Source: Winogradskyella sediminis (GTDB lineage: Bacteria > Bacteroidota > Bacteroidia > Flavobacteriales > Flavobacteriaceae). From it: DNA of 64,000 nt. Location of the stretch: positions 1,312,023-1,376,022 of the forward strand of contig NZ_QUNH01000001.1 in the NCBI RefSeq assembly GCF_003387355.1, written 5' to 3'. Positions 9,906-19,971 of the stretch are shown piece after piece. The notes beneath the pieces are model-generated. The model saw nothing but the letters and a program-made list of their open reading frames with translations. It was not told where the DNA came from and did not search any database. Every line of letters starts with the position of its first letter. Position 1 is the first letter of the stretch. The translations under genes were made by a program, and so were the position numbers.

Positions 9906-10793
9906 ATGAATAGAATAATAATAGCATTTGCTATACTTGTAACATGTGGGATTTCTGCTCAGAATATGGATACTTATATCTATGCCATTAAAGGAAATGA
10001 TACTTTAAGGTTAGATGTCTTTACTCCAAAAAATATTAAAAAATCCGACTCACTACCGGTATTGTTATGGATGCATGGTGGTGGATTTTCAGGTAGTCAT
10101 CGCGCATATCCAGATGACAATAAATTGGTAAAATATGCAGCTGAAAAGCAAGGCTATATTGGTGTGTCTATCGATTACCGTTTACTAAGAAAAAATACAG
10201 TTACAGGTTTTGGATGTGATTGCACTAAAGATGACAAAGTTGAAACATTTAAGCAAGCCGCTATAGATTATTTAGATGCAGCAAAGTTTTTAGTGGAAAA
10301 CGCCAAATCGTTACAAATTGATACCTCTAAAATTATAGCAGGAGGCAGTAGTGCGGGCGCAGAAGGCATACTTAATGCCGTCTTTATGAAAGATTACTTT
10401 GTTTTAGATAAAAAGGCTTATAATAATGTGTCCTTTGCGGGCTTATTTTCGTGTGCTGGTGCTGTGGTTGATGCGAGATATATAACTAAAGAAAATGCAA
10501 TTCCGGCCGTTTTATATCATGGAACAGAAGATCGGTTAGTGCCATTTGGGAATGCTTCTCATCACTATTGTAATCCAAAGAAAGATGGTTACATGGTGTT
10601 AGATGGTTCAGCACGTATTGTAGAAAAACTGCGTGACTTTGAAACTGCTTACTATTTTAATATTGTAAAAGGTGCTGGTCATGAAATTGCGCGAATTCCA
10701 TTTGAAGAATTAGATCAAATCTTTCAATTTTTTGAAAGTACTATGATTAACAATAAAGTCATTCAAACCAAAATAATAAAAACGAAAGCATAA
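9906..10793 (+). CDS. Secreted carboxylesterase/lipase-like alpha/beta-hydrolase
   Basis: Protein of 295 aa with a short signal peptide (GISAQ). It shows the hormone-sensitive-lipase/BD-FAE style oxyanion motif MHGGGFSGS and a nucleophile elbow AGGSSAGAEG. HGTEDRLVPF supplies the acid and GAGHEIA the histidine. It is probably a carbohydrate esterase acting on acetylated or feruloylated sugars; the substrate is not known. Its ATG directly follows the GH2 stop codon and its stop overlaps the sulfatase start by one base, so the genes are probably translationally coupled. Confidence 0.78.
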   Translation: MNRIIIAFAILVTCGISAQNMDTYIYAIKGNDTLRLDVFTPKNIKKSDSLPVLLWMHGGGFSGSHRAYPDDNKLVKYAAEKQGYIGVSIDYRLLRKNTVTGFGCDCTKDDKVETFKQAAIDYLDAAKFLVENAKSLQIDTSKIIAGGSSAGAEGILNAVFMKDYFVLDKKAYNNVSFAGLFSCAGAVVDARYITKENAIPAVLYHGTEDRLVPFGNASHHYCNPKKDGYMVLDGSARIVEKLRDFETAYYFNIVKGAGHEIARIPFEELDQIFQFFESTMINNKVIQTKIIKTKA

Positions 10794-12484
10794 TGAGATA
10801 TTTAGCTGTATGTGTTCTTAGTTTATTAGTGCTTCAATCGTGTAAAAATGATTCGCAAAAGCCTAGTGAGTCTAAGCCAACGAAGCGTCCTAATATTGTT
10901 TATATCATGGCAGATGACCATGCAGAACAAGCAATCAGTGCATATGGTCACCCGATTAGTCAATTAGCGCCAACGCCTAATATAGACCGTATTGCAAAGG
11001 AAGGAGCTTTGTTTACAAATAACTTTTGTACCAATTCTATTTGTGGACCAAGTCGAGCTGTGGTTTTAACGGGTAAATTTAGCCATGTTAACGGTTTTAG
11101 AATGAATGGAAACAAGTTTGATGGTAGTCAACAAACTTTTCCAAAATTATTACAACAAGCCGGTTATAGTACGGCAGTTATCGGAAAATGGCATTTAGAT
11201 GGCTTGCCAAAAGGCTTTGATTACTGGAAGATTCTTACAGATCAAGGGAATTATTACAATCCAGATTTTATTGCAATTAACGCGGCAACTAAGGCTGTTG
11301 ATACCACAAGAGTAGAGGGATATGCCACAGATATTATAACACAAGATGGTATTGCATATCTTAATTCAGTTAAGGATAGTGATAAACCTTTTATGTTAAT
11401 GTTACAACATAAAGCACCACACAGAAACTGGATGCCAGCATTACGACACGCCAATAAATTTGATGATGTCGAATTCCCATTACCAGACACTTATTTTACG
11501 GCGCATGACGGGTCTTTGGCATCTCAAAAACAGCTTCAAACGATTTATCAAGACATGTATGAAGGTCACGATTTAAAACTGACGAAATCTAAAGGAAATC
11601 CCGAATTAGCTTGGAACCCTTGGAAATCAGATTTTGAACGTATGACAGCAGAACAACGCAGAGCTTGGGACAGTGCTTATCGAGATAAAAATGATGCTTT
11701 TCATGATGCACAACTCTCAGGAAAAGATTTGGCAAAGTATAAGGGGCAACGTTATTTAAAAGATTACCTTGCTACAATTGCATCTATGGACGAAGGTATT
11801 GGTGAGGTGTTAGATTATCTTGAAGACAATGGTTTAGCCGAAAATACAATTGTGGTCTATACTACAGATCAAGGATTTTATTTAGGTGAAAAAGGTTGGT
11901 TTGATAAACGCTATATGTACGAAGAATCACTAGCCATGCCATTACTAATGAAGTATCCAGGTACCATTCGGCCCGGAACTGTGATAGAAGACTTAACACA
12001 GAATCTCGATTTTGCCGAAACATTTTTAGATTATGCCAATGCAGAAATCCCAGAAGATATGCAAGGAAAATCGTTACGTCCATTATTAGAACAGACCTTT
12101 GATGGCGAAGACTTTAGAGACGCTGTGTATTACCATTATTATGATTATCCTGCATTTCATATGGTGAAAAAACACTATGGTATTCGGACCAAACGCTATA
12201 AGTTAATTCATTTTTATGATGATATTGATACATGGGAATTATACGATTTAGAAGCAGATCCTAAAGAGGTTAAAAATCAAATTGATAATGAGGATTACGA
12301 TGTTATTGAAGCGCAATTGAGAAGACGACTAAAAGCACTTCAGGAAGAATACAATGTTAAAGCCGAAGAATTTAAACAAGCACCTGAAGCACAGGTAGAA
12401 CGCGCCTATAAACAATTTGAAAGATTACGTGGTAAAACCGGTACATCTTACAATCCAGAAACAGATAAAGATACTAATTTATAA
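10793..12484 (+). CDS. Type I (formylglycine) sulfatase, lipoprotein
   Basis: Protein of 563 aa. A lipobox (VLQSCKND) suggests lipid anchoring. The sulfatase N-terminal metal site is in NIVYIMADDH. The modified cysteine is Cys84 in CGPSR, matching C-x-P-S-R, which is matured to formylglycine. GKWHLDG, HKAPHRNW and YTTDQGFYLGEKGW are further active-site motifs of the family. It removes sulfate esters from glycans. Its place in a glucan-type operon suggests the natural substrate is sulfated, as expected for algal polysaccharides. The exact S1 subfamily cannot be set by eye. Confidence 0.88.
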   Translation: MRYLAVCVLSLLVLQSCKNDSQKPSESKPTKRPNIVYIMADDHAEQAISAYGHPISQLAPTPNIDRIAKEGALFTNNFCTNSICGPSRAVVLTGKFSHVNGFRMNGNKFDGSQQTFPKLLQQAGYSTAVIGKWHLDGLPKGFDYWKILTDQGNYYNPDFIAINAATKAVDTTRVEGYATDIITQDGIAYLNSVKDSDKPFMLMLQHKAPHRNWMPALRHANKFDDVEFPLPDTYFTAHDGSLASQKQLQTIYQDMYEGHDLKLTKSKGNPELAWNPWKSDFERMTAEQRRAWDSAYRDKNDAFHDAQLSGKDLAKYKGQRYLKDYLATIASMDEGIGEVLDYLEDNGLAENTIVVYTTDQGFYLGEKGWFDKRYMYEESLAMPLLMKYPGTIRPGTVIEDLTQNLDFAETFLDYANAEIPEDMQGKSLRPLLEQTFDGEDFRDAVYYHYYDYPAFHMVKKHYGIRTKRYKLIHFYDDIDTWELYDLEADPKEVKNQIDNEDYDVIEAQLRRRLKALQEEYNVKAEEFKQAPEAQVERAYKQFERLRGKTGTSYNPETDKDTNL

Positions 12485-12487
12485 CCT

Positions 12488-14335
12488 ATGAAAAACATAC
12501 TTTTTTTAGCCCTTATAGCATCACTTTTTTCTTGTAAAAATGAAACGACGATATCAGAGAATCAAACCTCGTCAGACAAGCGTAAAGCTGAAATAACAAA
12601 AGGCTATGATACATATATAAACCCTTTAGATATAGATTATACTTATATGGTTTATAATTCTAGTCAGAATAAATCTTACCGATCTGGTGCAGATCCGGCT
12701 GTTATAGAATTTAAAGGAGAGTATTATATGTTTGTCACCCGTTCTTTTGGGTATTGGCATTCTACAGATTTAATGAACTGGAATTTTATAAAGTCGCAAC
12801 AATGGTTTTTTGAAGGTAGTAATGCGCCAACAGCTTTTAATTATAAAGATTCTCTAGTATATTTTGCAGGTGATCCGGCTGGATATGGAAGTATATTATA
12901 TACCGACAACCCTAAGGAGGGGAAATGGACACCAACGGCATCGATTTCTACTAATATTCAGGATTCGGAATTATTTATAGATGATGACGGAGAAACATAT
13001 CTATATTGGGGTTCTTCTAACTTACACCCACTTCGTGTAAAACAATTGAATAAAGATGATCGGTTTTTAGAAACAGGAGTTAAAAAAGAACTTATTAATT
13101 TGGTAGAAGAAGAGCATGGATGGGAACGCTTCGGAGAAAATAATTTTCACCCAACGTTAAAAGAAGGCTATATGGAAGGTGCCTCCATGACTAAACACAA
13201 CGGAAAATACTATTTACAATATGCCGCACCTGGCACGCAGTTTAATGTCTACGCAGATGGTGTTTATATTGGTGATACACCACTTGGTCCTTTTGAATAT
13301 ATGAAAAATAATCCGATGAGTTTTAAACCTGGTGGATTTACCAATGGAGCTGGCCATGGGATAACTGTAAAACAAACCAATGGTCAATATTGGCATGTGG
13401 CTACAATGGCATTGGCGTCTAATGCACAATGGGAACGTCGTTTGTGTATGTTTCCAACTTATTTTGACGATGATGGTTTAATGTACACCAATACGGCTTA
13501 TGGAGATTATCCGCGTTTTGGTTCTAATCATCCTACAAAAGCAGGTCATCATAATGGATGGATGTTGCTGTCGTATAAAGGAGAGGTTAAGGTTTCTTCT
13601 TCATTAAAGCAAATTATGAAATTTACGTCTAATGACGACGCTGTAGAAGTTACAGAATTGCCAACTGAGACAGATAAAGAAGGAAATATAGTGTCTAAAG
13701 TATTAACCGACGAAAACCCTAAAACCTTTTGGGTTGCTGAAGCTAATGATGATAAGCAATGGTTAACTATCAAAATGCAAAATGCTGGAAATATCCATGC
13801 ATTTCAGTTAAATTTTCACGATCATGAATCTGGAATCTATACACGTACCGAAGGCTTAAAGCATCAATTTACAATCGAAGTATCAGACGATGGTAATAAT
13901 TGGCAAACGGTAGTTGACAGAAGTGCAAGTGAAAAGGATACACCAAACGCTTATATTGTATTAGATGAAGCGGTAAAAGCAAAGTATGTACGCTATAACA
14001 ATGTAAAAGTACCAGGAGCCAACTTTGCGATGTCTGAGTTTAGAGTGTTTGGACTAGGACTTGGTGAAAAACCATCAAATGTAGAGGGATTCAAAGTAAA
14101 CAGAGCTGAAGATCGTAGAGATGCATCATTTACTTGGGAAAAAGTAGAAGGAGCTCAAGGTTATAATATACGTTGGGGCATTGCAGAAGACAAGCTCTAC
14201 CAATCTTGGCAAGTGTACGATACAACTGAGCATTTGATGCGTTGTTTAGATCGCGATACTCCCTATTATTTTACTATAGAAGCGTTTAGTGAGAATGGCA
14301 TTTCGGAACCAAGTGAAATCATTTTTGTAAAGTAA
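12488..14335 (+). CDS. GH43-like lipoprotein with discoidin and fibronectin III domains
   Basis: Protein of 615 aa with a lipobox (SLFSCKNE). The five-bladed propeller motifs are SGADPAVIEFKGEYYMF (Asp69), DSELFIDDDGETYLYWG and YMEGASMTKHNGKYYLQYA (Glu230), as in GH43. Residues ~390-525 look like an F5/8 type C (discoidin) domain, and ~535-615 like a fibronectin type III domain. It probably trims side-chain sugars (arabinose, xylose or galactose are known GH43 targets), but the linkage is unknown. Confidence 0.75.
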   Translation: MKNILFLALIASLFSCKNETTISENQTSSDKRKAEITKGYDTYINPLDIDYTYMVYNSSQNKSYRSGADPAVIEFKGEYYMFVTRSFGYWHSTDLMNWNFIKSQQWFFEGSNAPTAFNYKDSLVYFAGDPAGYGSILYTDNPKEGKWTPTASISTNIQDSELFIDDDGETYLYWGSSNLHPLRVKQLNKDDRFLETGVKKELINLVEEEHGWERFGENNFHPTLKEGYMEGASMTKHNGKYYLQYAAPGTQFNVYADGVYIGDTPLGPFEYMKNNPMSFKPGGFTNGAGHGITVKQTNGQYWHVATMALASNAQWERRLCMFPTYFDDDGLMYTNTAYGDYPRFGSNHPTKAGHHNGWMLLSYKGEVKVSSSLKQIMKFTSNDDAVEVTELPTETDKEGNIVSKVLTDENPKTFWVAEANDDKQWLTIKMQNAGNIHAFQLNFHDHESGIYTRTEGLKHQFTIEVSDDGNNWQTVVDRSASEKDTPNAYIVLDEAVKAKYVRYNNVKVPGANFAMSEFRVFGLGLGEKPSNVEGFKVNRAEDRRDASFTWEKVEGAQGYNIRWGIAEDKLYQSWQVYDTTEHLMRCLDRDTPYYFTIEAFSENGISEPSEIIFVK

Positions 14336-14337
14336 TT

Positions 14338-15162
14338 ATGAAGCACCTTCTCATTTTTATCATAGCCTTATGGTGCTTAGTCACAAAAGCACAAGAGCTA
14401 AAAATTATGAGCTATAATATTAAGCTCGATTATCCCAAAGAAGGAGAACATAGCTGGACGAACAGAAAACCATTTTTTATAAAACAACTTAAGTTTTATG
14501 AACCTGACGTTATGGGAGTTCAAGAAGCTATGCCAAATCAAATGAAAGATATGGATAGTCTTTTGGTAGATTATAGCTATGTAGGTGTTGGACGTGATGA
14601 TGGAAAAGATTCAGGCGAATATTCGGCCATATTTTACAAAACGGATAAATTTACTATTGTAAAATCTGGAACGTTTTGGTTATCTGAAACACCAGAAAAC
14701 GTTTCTATGGGTTGGGATGCAGTCTGTAATAGAATTTGCACCTATGCTTTGCTAAAAGATACCATTTCGGGTAAGATGTTTTGGGTGTTTAATACCCATT
14801 TTGATCATGTGAGTAAAGTAGCTAGAAAAAATAGTGCTGAGCTCATTGTTCAAAAAATAAAAAGCTTAAATAGCGAGAATTATCCTGTTGTATTAACGGG
14901 TGATTTTAATATGGAGCCAGAACATCCTAGTATAGAATACATTAAAACGACATTAAAGGATGCTAAAGATATTGCAAAACTTACGTTTGGTCCAGAAGGT
15001 ACTTTTAACGGCTTTCAATTTAATAAACCAGTAACCAGACGAATAGATTATGCTTTTGTGAGTAAAAATATAGATGTCATTAAATATGCAGTATTAAGTG
15101 ATAATTGGAATTTACATTATCCCTCTGACCATTTACCAATTTTAATTACATTGCGCTTGTAA
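14338..15162 (+). CDS. Secreted endonuclease/exonuclease/phosphatase-fold protein
   Basis: Protein of 274 aa with a signal peptide ending VTKAQE. Motifs of the metal-dependent phosphoesterase fold are present: MSYNIKLDYP at the N-terminus, GVQEAMPNQ (metal-binding Glu), NTHFDHVS, LTGDFNMEPEHPS and the terminal SDHLPI. The family hydrolyses phosphodiesters or phosphomonoesters. In a glycan operon it might remove phosphate-linked groups from the glycan; this is a guess from context. Confidence 0.8.
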   Translation: MKHLLIFIIALWCLVTKAQELKIMSYNIKLDYPKEGEHSWTNRKPFFIKQLKFYEPDVMGVQEAMPNQMKDMDSLLVDYSYVGVGRDDGKDSGEYSAIFYKTDKFTIVKSGTFWLSETPENVSMGWDAVCNRICTYALLKDTISGKMFWVFNTHFDHVSKVARKNSAELIVQKIKSLNSENYPVVLTGDFNMEPEHPSIEYIKTTLKDAKDIAKLTFGPEGTFNGFQFNKPVTRRIDYAFVSKNIDVIKYAVLSDNWNLHYPSDHLPILITLRL

Positions 15163-15211
15163 AACCAAAATAAAACGAAGTCTCTAACTAAACTATAAAA
15201 TAAATTTAAAA

Positions 15212-16588
15212 ATGAAAAAAGGTGTTTTTCTATTATTAATCGCAGCAGTTTCCGCTTTAGGAGGTTTGCTATTTGGGTATGATACAGGTGTCATTAATGG
15301 AGCACAATTTTATCTTACAGAACATTTTGGTTTAAGCGATGCCTTAAAAGGATGGGTTGTAGGTAGTGCACTTTTGGGTTGCCTTGTCGGTGCTATTGCA
15401 GCTGCACCATTGAGTATTTTAATTGGTCGAAAATGGTCCTTAATTATTTCTGCAATTTTCTTTACCATTTCAGCCTACGGATCGGGTTTACCAGAATTAT
15501 TTCCGCAAACCGTTAGTATGTTGGTTGTATTTAGAATTATTGGAGGTTTAGGTATTGGTGTAGCCTCTATGAATGCACCTATGTATATAGCAGAAATTGC
15601 GCCTTCAAACATTAGAGGACGTATGGTAACTTATTACCAATTAGCTATTGTAATTGGCTTTTTTGTAGTGTTCTTAGCCACTTACTTTATAGGTAATGAG
15701 TTAAGTGTTGAAGAAAATATTGAATTTGGTTGGAGACGGATGTTTTGGTCAGAGTTAATACCGAGCCTTCTGTTTTTAATTTTATTATTTATTGTACCTA
15801 AAAGTCCTAGGTGGTTGGCTTTAAAAGGTAAAGACGCAGATGCTTTGGCTGTATTACAGAAAATAAATGGAAATGAAGTTGCGGAAAAAGAGATGCATCA
15901 AATTAAGGAGTCTTTAAATGAAACCAATGATGGAGTTAAAGTGAGCTATTTTTCTAAGGCTGTTTTTGTAATCATAGCCATAGGAACTGTACTTTCTATG
16001 TTACAACAGTTTACAGGAATTAATGCTGTATTATATTATGGAGCCGATATTTTTGAAAAAGCTCTTGGTTTTGGAAAAGAAGATGTGCTTGCTCAGCAAA
16101 TTCTATTGGCTTTTGTTAATTTAGTATTCACATTTGTGGCGATGTTTACCGTAGATAAATTTGGAAGAAAACCACTGCTATATATTGGATCTGCAGGCAT
16201 GATTGTTGGTTTTTTACTTTTAGGTATTACACTTCAGCAAGAAAATGTGGGTGTACTATCCTTAATAGGAGTCTTGCTTTTTATTGCTTCATTTGCCTTA
16301 TCTATGGGACCAGTAGTTTGGGTTTTACTATCAGAAATGTTTCCTAATAAAATACGAAGTGTTGCCATGTCGGTAGCTGTGGCTGCACAATGGGCTGCAA
16401 ATTATATCGTGTCGCAATCGTTCCCTGTAGTAATGGGAAGTGAAACCAATAATAGTGCGCCATGGAATGGCTCTTTACCATATTACATCTTCATCGTTTT
16501 TATCTTGGTGATTGTTTATGTGACATATAAATTTATACCAGAAACCAAAGGTAAGTCTCTTGAAGAGATTGAAGAATTTTGGAAATAA
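15212..16588 (+). CDS. Sugar/H+ porter of the MFS (XylE/GLUT type)
   Basis: Protein of 458 aa with about 12 membrane spans. Signature motifs are GYDTGVINGA in TM1, GRKWSL after TM2, NIRGRMVTYYQ, PKSPRWLALKGK in the central loop, QQFTGINAVLYYG in TM7, DKFGRKPLLY and PETKGKSLEEIEEFW at the end, all standard for sugar porters. It imports the monosaccharide released by the upstream hydrolases. It is the last gene of the operon, 49 bp after the preceding gene, and is followed by a strong hairpin terminator. Confidence 0.9.
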   Translation: MKKGVFLLLIAAVSALGGLLFGYDTGVINGAQFYLTEHFGLSDALKGWVVGSALLGCLVGAIAAAPLSILIGRKWSLIISAIFFTISAYGSGLPELFPQTVSMLVVFRIIGGLGIGVASMNAPMYIAEIAPSNIRGRMVTYYQLAIVIGFFVVFLATYFIGNELSVEENIEFGWRRMFWSELIPSLLFLILLFIVPKSPRWLALKGKDADALAVLQKINGNEVAEKEMHQIKESLNETNDGVKVSYFSKAVFVIIAIGTVLSMLQQFTGINAVLYYGADIFEKALGFGKEDVLAQQILLAFVNLVFTFVAMFTVDKFGRKPLLYIGSAGMIVGFLLLGITLQQENVGVLSLIGVLLFIASFALSMGPVVWVLLSEMFPNKIRSVAMSVAVAAQWAANYIVSQSFPVVMGSETNNSAPWNGSLPYYIFIVFILVIVYVTYKFIPETKGKSLEEIEEFWK

Positions 16589-16608
16589 TAGTTAATAAAC
16601 ATACATTT

Positions 16609-16639
16609 AAAAAGCCGATTCCTAGGAATCGGCTTTTTT
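16609..16639. terminator. Bidirectional Rho-independent terminator
   Basis: A perfect 14-bp stem (16609-16622 with 16625-16638; arm AAAAAGCCGATTCC) has A-runs on one side and T-runs on the other. It separates the + strand sugar operon from the minus-strand universal stress genes and can end transcription from both sides. Confidence 0.92.
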
Positions 16640-16674
16640 AGTATTAGCGTGTAACCCAAAAAAAATAAATGTTT

Positions 16675-17511
16675 TTATTTCAGTTCCGGAATCACTAAAA
16701 ATGGAATGATAGTGTGAAATCCAATTTTCTGTATAACGGGCTCATTTAAGAAATTCTCAATAAAGCTGTGTTTGTAGTTTATCATGGCAAGAATATTAAT
16801 ATCAAATTCCTTTATAAAGTCTTTAATGATTTGCTCTTTGGTTCCAAAATTTGGTTTCCAGTTTACACAACTCGGATAATCTTCAAGATAAGCTTTTAGC
16901 ATGGCTAGATTATAATTTTGTTTTTCTGAAAGATTGTCTTTTTCATTAATATGTAAGACTCTGATTTTAGAATTATGCAACTTGGTGATTTGCAATAATG
17001 GTTCTAATTCATCGCCATAAAATCTATTAAAATCAGTAGGAAATGCTATTTGTTTTAGTGGTACAAAATTATAACCGCTTGGGATAACTAAATTGGGGCA
17101 AAGTCTAACCTTATTGATGATATTAACGGTATTACTTCCAAAAATAAATTCTTTTGCACCTGTAGCGCCTTTGGTGCCCATTACAACCAAATTTATTTTA
17201 TAGGCTTTAATCGTTTCCTCAATAGTGTTAACAAGTGGATCGGAGCTAAATACAGTTTCAAATTTGTGTTTAGGGTTTATAGCATCAGCTTCAACCTTAT
17301 CTTTAATATTAGTGAGCTCACGTTTTGCCTCTTCTTTATTGTTGTCAATATATGTTGATGTGATATAAGTCCTAGACTTTTGGTTTTTAAAAGACCAAGC
17401 GTGTAATAAATAAAATGTACAAGCTTCGTTAGCATACAACTTTAAGGTATAATTTATGGCAGTCCATGAATTATCTGAAAAATCTGTTGGAAGTAAAATG
17501 TGATGTCTCAT
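16675..17511 (-). CDS. Universal stress protein (two Usp domains)
   Basis: Protein of 278 aa made of two UspA-like halves. The first half keeps the ATP-binding pattern G-x2-G-x9-G-S in MGTKGATGAKEFIFGSNT. The second half (from about residue 155, QIAFPTDFNRFYGDE) lacks a clear nucleotide loop. It is cytoplasmic and not linked in function to the sugar genes by sequence. Its closest relative is the next gene, 63 bp upstream in the transcription direction. Confidence 0.85.
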   Translation of the reverse strand: MRHHILLPTDFSDNSWTAINYTLKLYANEACTFYLLHAWSFKNQKSRTYITSTYIDNNKEEAKRELTNIKDKVEADAINPKHKFETVFSSDPLVNTIEETIKAYKINLVVMGTKGATGAKEFIFGSNTVNIINKVRLCPNLVIPSGYNFVPLKQIAFPTDFNRFYGDELEPLLQITKLHNSKIRVLHINEKDNLSEKQNYNLAMLKAYLEDYPSCVNWKPNFGTKEQIIKDFIKEFDINILAMINYKHSFIENFLNEPVIQKIGFHTIIPFLVIPELK

Positions 17512-17574
17512 AATGTCAGTATCAACTTATATAACAAAATTAGTTTACGTCAATTTTAATTAAAATGATTTATA

Positions 17575-18405
17575 TCATCTTTGAGGTATCACCATAAAAG
17601 GAATTTTGGGTTGAAACCCGATACTTTTTATGACTGGTTCTTTAATGATATTTTCAATAAAACTATGCTTGTAATTAATCATTACAAGAATATTAATATC
17701 GAGGTCTTCTGTAAAATTTTGAATGGCTTTTGCTTTTTTATCATCCTTAGATATCCAATGGAAAGTTGGGTTGTAATTTTCTAATTCCATTTTTAGCAAT
17801 GTTAAATTCTTCTTTTGTACCTCTGAGATAGTGTCTTCATCATTAATATGAAGCACTCTAATAATGGAATGATTGAGCTCTGCTAGTTGCTTTAAAGCTT
17901 CTAATTCGTTATCGTAAGCACGATTATAGTCGGTAGGAAAAGCAATTTGCTCTGGTATTTCAAAGTTATATGCGTTAGGGATAACTAGAATCGGACATTG
18001 TGTAACCTGTTTAATAACGTTTACAGTATTGCTTCCAAAAAGTAATTCCGTCGCTTTAGTTTCACCTTTAGTACCCATTATTAAAAGATCTATTTTTACT
18101 TTGTCTATAATGGCTTCTATAGAACTATTTAGATCATTAGTGCTTAAGATTACTTCAAATGAATGATTGCTATTAGTGGAGTGCTTTTCTATTTTAGCCT
18201 TTAAGTCTGCTAAATCTTTTCTTGCTTTATCTGCTAAAACACGTATTAGTTTATTAGACATGCTAGACATTAAAGAGACTTTCATTCTAGACGAATGTAA
18301 TAAGTGAAAAGTACACTGCTCTTTTTCGTATAATTTAATAGCATATAAGGCCGCACTAAAGGCGTTCTCTGAAAAATCGGTGGGTAAAAGGATGTGTTTT
18401 GGCAT
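17575..18405 (-). CDS. Universal stress protein (two Usp domains), tandem paralogue
   Basis: Protein of 276 aa, closely similar along its length to the neighbouring 278-aa protein. The first domain keeps MGTKGETKATELLFGSNT, the ATP-loop pattern; the second domain begins QIAFPTDYNRAYDNE. Both end with the shared block ININYKHSFIEN-like (ILVMINYKHSFIEN). The pair is a tandem duplication, probably cotranscribed from the 386-bp region upstream. Confidence 0.85.
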   Translation of the reverse strand: MPKHILLPTDFSENAFSAALYAIKLYEKEQCTFHLLHSSRMKVSLMSSMSNKLIRVLADKARKDLADLKAKIEKHSTNSNHSFEVILSTNDLNSSIEAIIDKVKIDLLIMGTKGETKATELLFGSNTVNVIKQVTQCPILVIPNAYNFEIPEQIAFPTDYNRAYDNELEALKQLAELNHSIIRVLHINDEDTISEVQKKNLTLLKMELENYNPTFHWISKDDKKAKAIQNFTEDLDINILVMINYKHSFIENIIKEPVIKSIGFQPKIPFMVIPQR

Positions 18406-18790
18406 GAGTCGTATATGATAAAATAGTTAGTTTCTTTGTCTTTAAATTTTTAATTTCAAATGGTGTTTTAAACGCTAAAAACGAAATGCTTTTATCCCAG
18501 TCTACAGCACTATATTTGTGTGGTAATCATGTAAATATTTGAATAGCATTGCGTTATGTTGAAATTGTAATATAAAATTAGAGATAAAATAAATTTTGAA
18601 CTATGATAAAAATCAGTGTTATTATCATCTCAAGTAAGTATAGTGTATCCTTATAAAGTTAAAATGAATGACTTTAAGTATGGTGATACTCTCTTTTTTT
18701 GGTTTGTTTATGATATGTAGGCAGAAAAATAAATCTATTATTCTATAAATGTGATTTTAGTTAGGCCTAAGATCTAAAAAGCAAATCGGT
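18406..18790. other. Intergenic region between araC-type and usp genes
   Basis: 385 bases without a coding frame I can support. It lies downstream of the araC-type gene and upstream of the minus-strand usp pair, so it should contain the usp promoter. I did not find a convincing TAnnTTTG box on the minus strand or a strong hairpin. Confidence 0.5.
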
Positions 18791-19705
18791 TTAAAGCGTA
18801 TAGGTGTTGATATTGCCATCTTCATTATATCCTATAGTATTGATGTTAGACATATGTTCGATGTTTTTTCTATACTCCTTAGGAGTGACATTCATCTTTT
18901 TCTTAAAGATTCTGTTGAAATTAGAAATATTATTAAAGCCACATTCGTAGCAAATTTCTCTAATCGTTTTATTCGTTTCTTGAAGTAATCTTATTGTTTG
19001 GGTGATTCTAAACTCAATAACAAATTGTGTGAAGTTTTTGTTAGTTCGTTTTTTAAAGAAATGGCTAAAAGCTGAGTCGCTCATATTATTAATTTGCGCA
19101 ATTTTAGATAAACTCAAACTATCACTTTGGTAGTTAGCTATAATATAATCATAGGTTTTATGTATTTTTTGATTTTTTGTAAATTCAAAATTAGAACTAA
19201 AACTAGCGCCTGCAATAAAACTATAATCTCTGCTTATAGCTAAGTCATTAAGTATAGATAAGAATTTTATAGTGGCATCAAAACCACTTAGATTTATTAA
19301 ATCATGTAGTTTAATTATTAAATCTCTTTTAGTGTCTCCTTCAAAAGATAAGCCTCTAAATGAATTTTCTAATAATTTTTTTATAGGTCGTAATGAGTTT
19401 GTGGTAAGGATGCTATTGTCTAGTAGATTTTTATCAAATTGAATGGTAATAACACTGGCTTTAGATTTGTTGTTATCGGTTCTTTCCCATTTGTGATACA
19501 AATTAGGACCTAATAAAACTAAATCTGTTTGTTGAAACTCATTTACAGAATCTCCAATAATCCGCCTTCCAGTACAATTCATTACCAAGTTTAGTTCAAA
19601 CTCAGGATGTAAATGTATCGGGTAATCAAAAACCGCATTCTTATGATTCTGAATTACAAAAATATTCTCATCTCGTAAGGGCGTAATCTCTGAATAAATT
19701 TTCAT
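18791..19705 (-). CDS. AraC-family transcriptional regulator
   Basis: Protein of 304 aa. The N-terminal ~150 residues look like a cupin-type sensor (FDYPIHLHPEFELNLVMN, LGPNLYHKWER). The C-terminal ~100 residues hold two helix-turn-helix motifs typical of AraC (LSLSKIAQINNMSDSAFSHF and TIREICYECGFNNISNFNRI). It is transcribed away from susC across a 266-bp spacer, so it probably senses a released sugar and controls the susC-D-GH130 operon (inference from position). Confidence 0.88.
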   Translation of the reverse strand: MKIYSEITPLRDENIFVIQNHKNAVFDYPIHLHPEFELNLVMNCTGRRIIGDSVNEFQQTDLVLLGPNLYHKWERTDNNKSKASVITIQFDKNLLDNSILTTNSLRPIKKLLENSFRGLSFEGDTKRDLIIKLHDLINLSGFDATIKFLSILNDLAISRDYSFIAGASFSSNFEFTKNQKIHKTYDYIIANYQSDSLSLSKIAQINNMSDSAFSHFFKKRTNKNFTQFVIEFRITQTIRLLQETNKTIREICYECGFNNISNFNRIFKKKMNVTPKEYRKNIEHMSNINTIGYNEDGNINTYTL

Positions 19706-19971
19706 TTTACTTATTTCTCAACAGGAAAGGATTAATATTGGCAATTTAATGATTATTTAATATAAAAATAGAAAATTCATAAAAGTATCATGTTTCAATT
19801 GTAAAGTGCAATTTTGAATCACATACAAAAACTAATTTTACTACATCGTTAAAGTAAGGTTAAGTATTAATAACGTTTCTCTATAAATTTTGGCGTTTTT
19901 TGCTTTAATATGTTGAAAACTTAGGACTTTAACGAAACCAATTTAATTAAACTAATTCAATAATCTAAATA

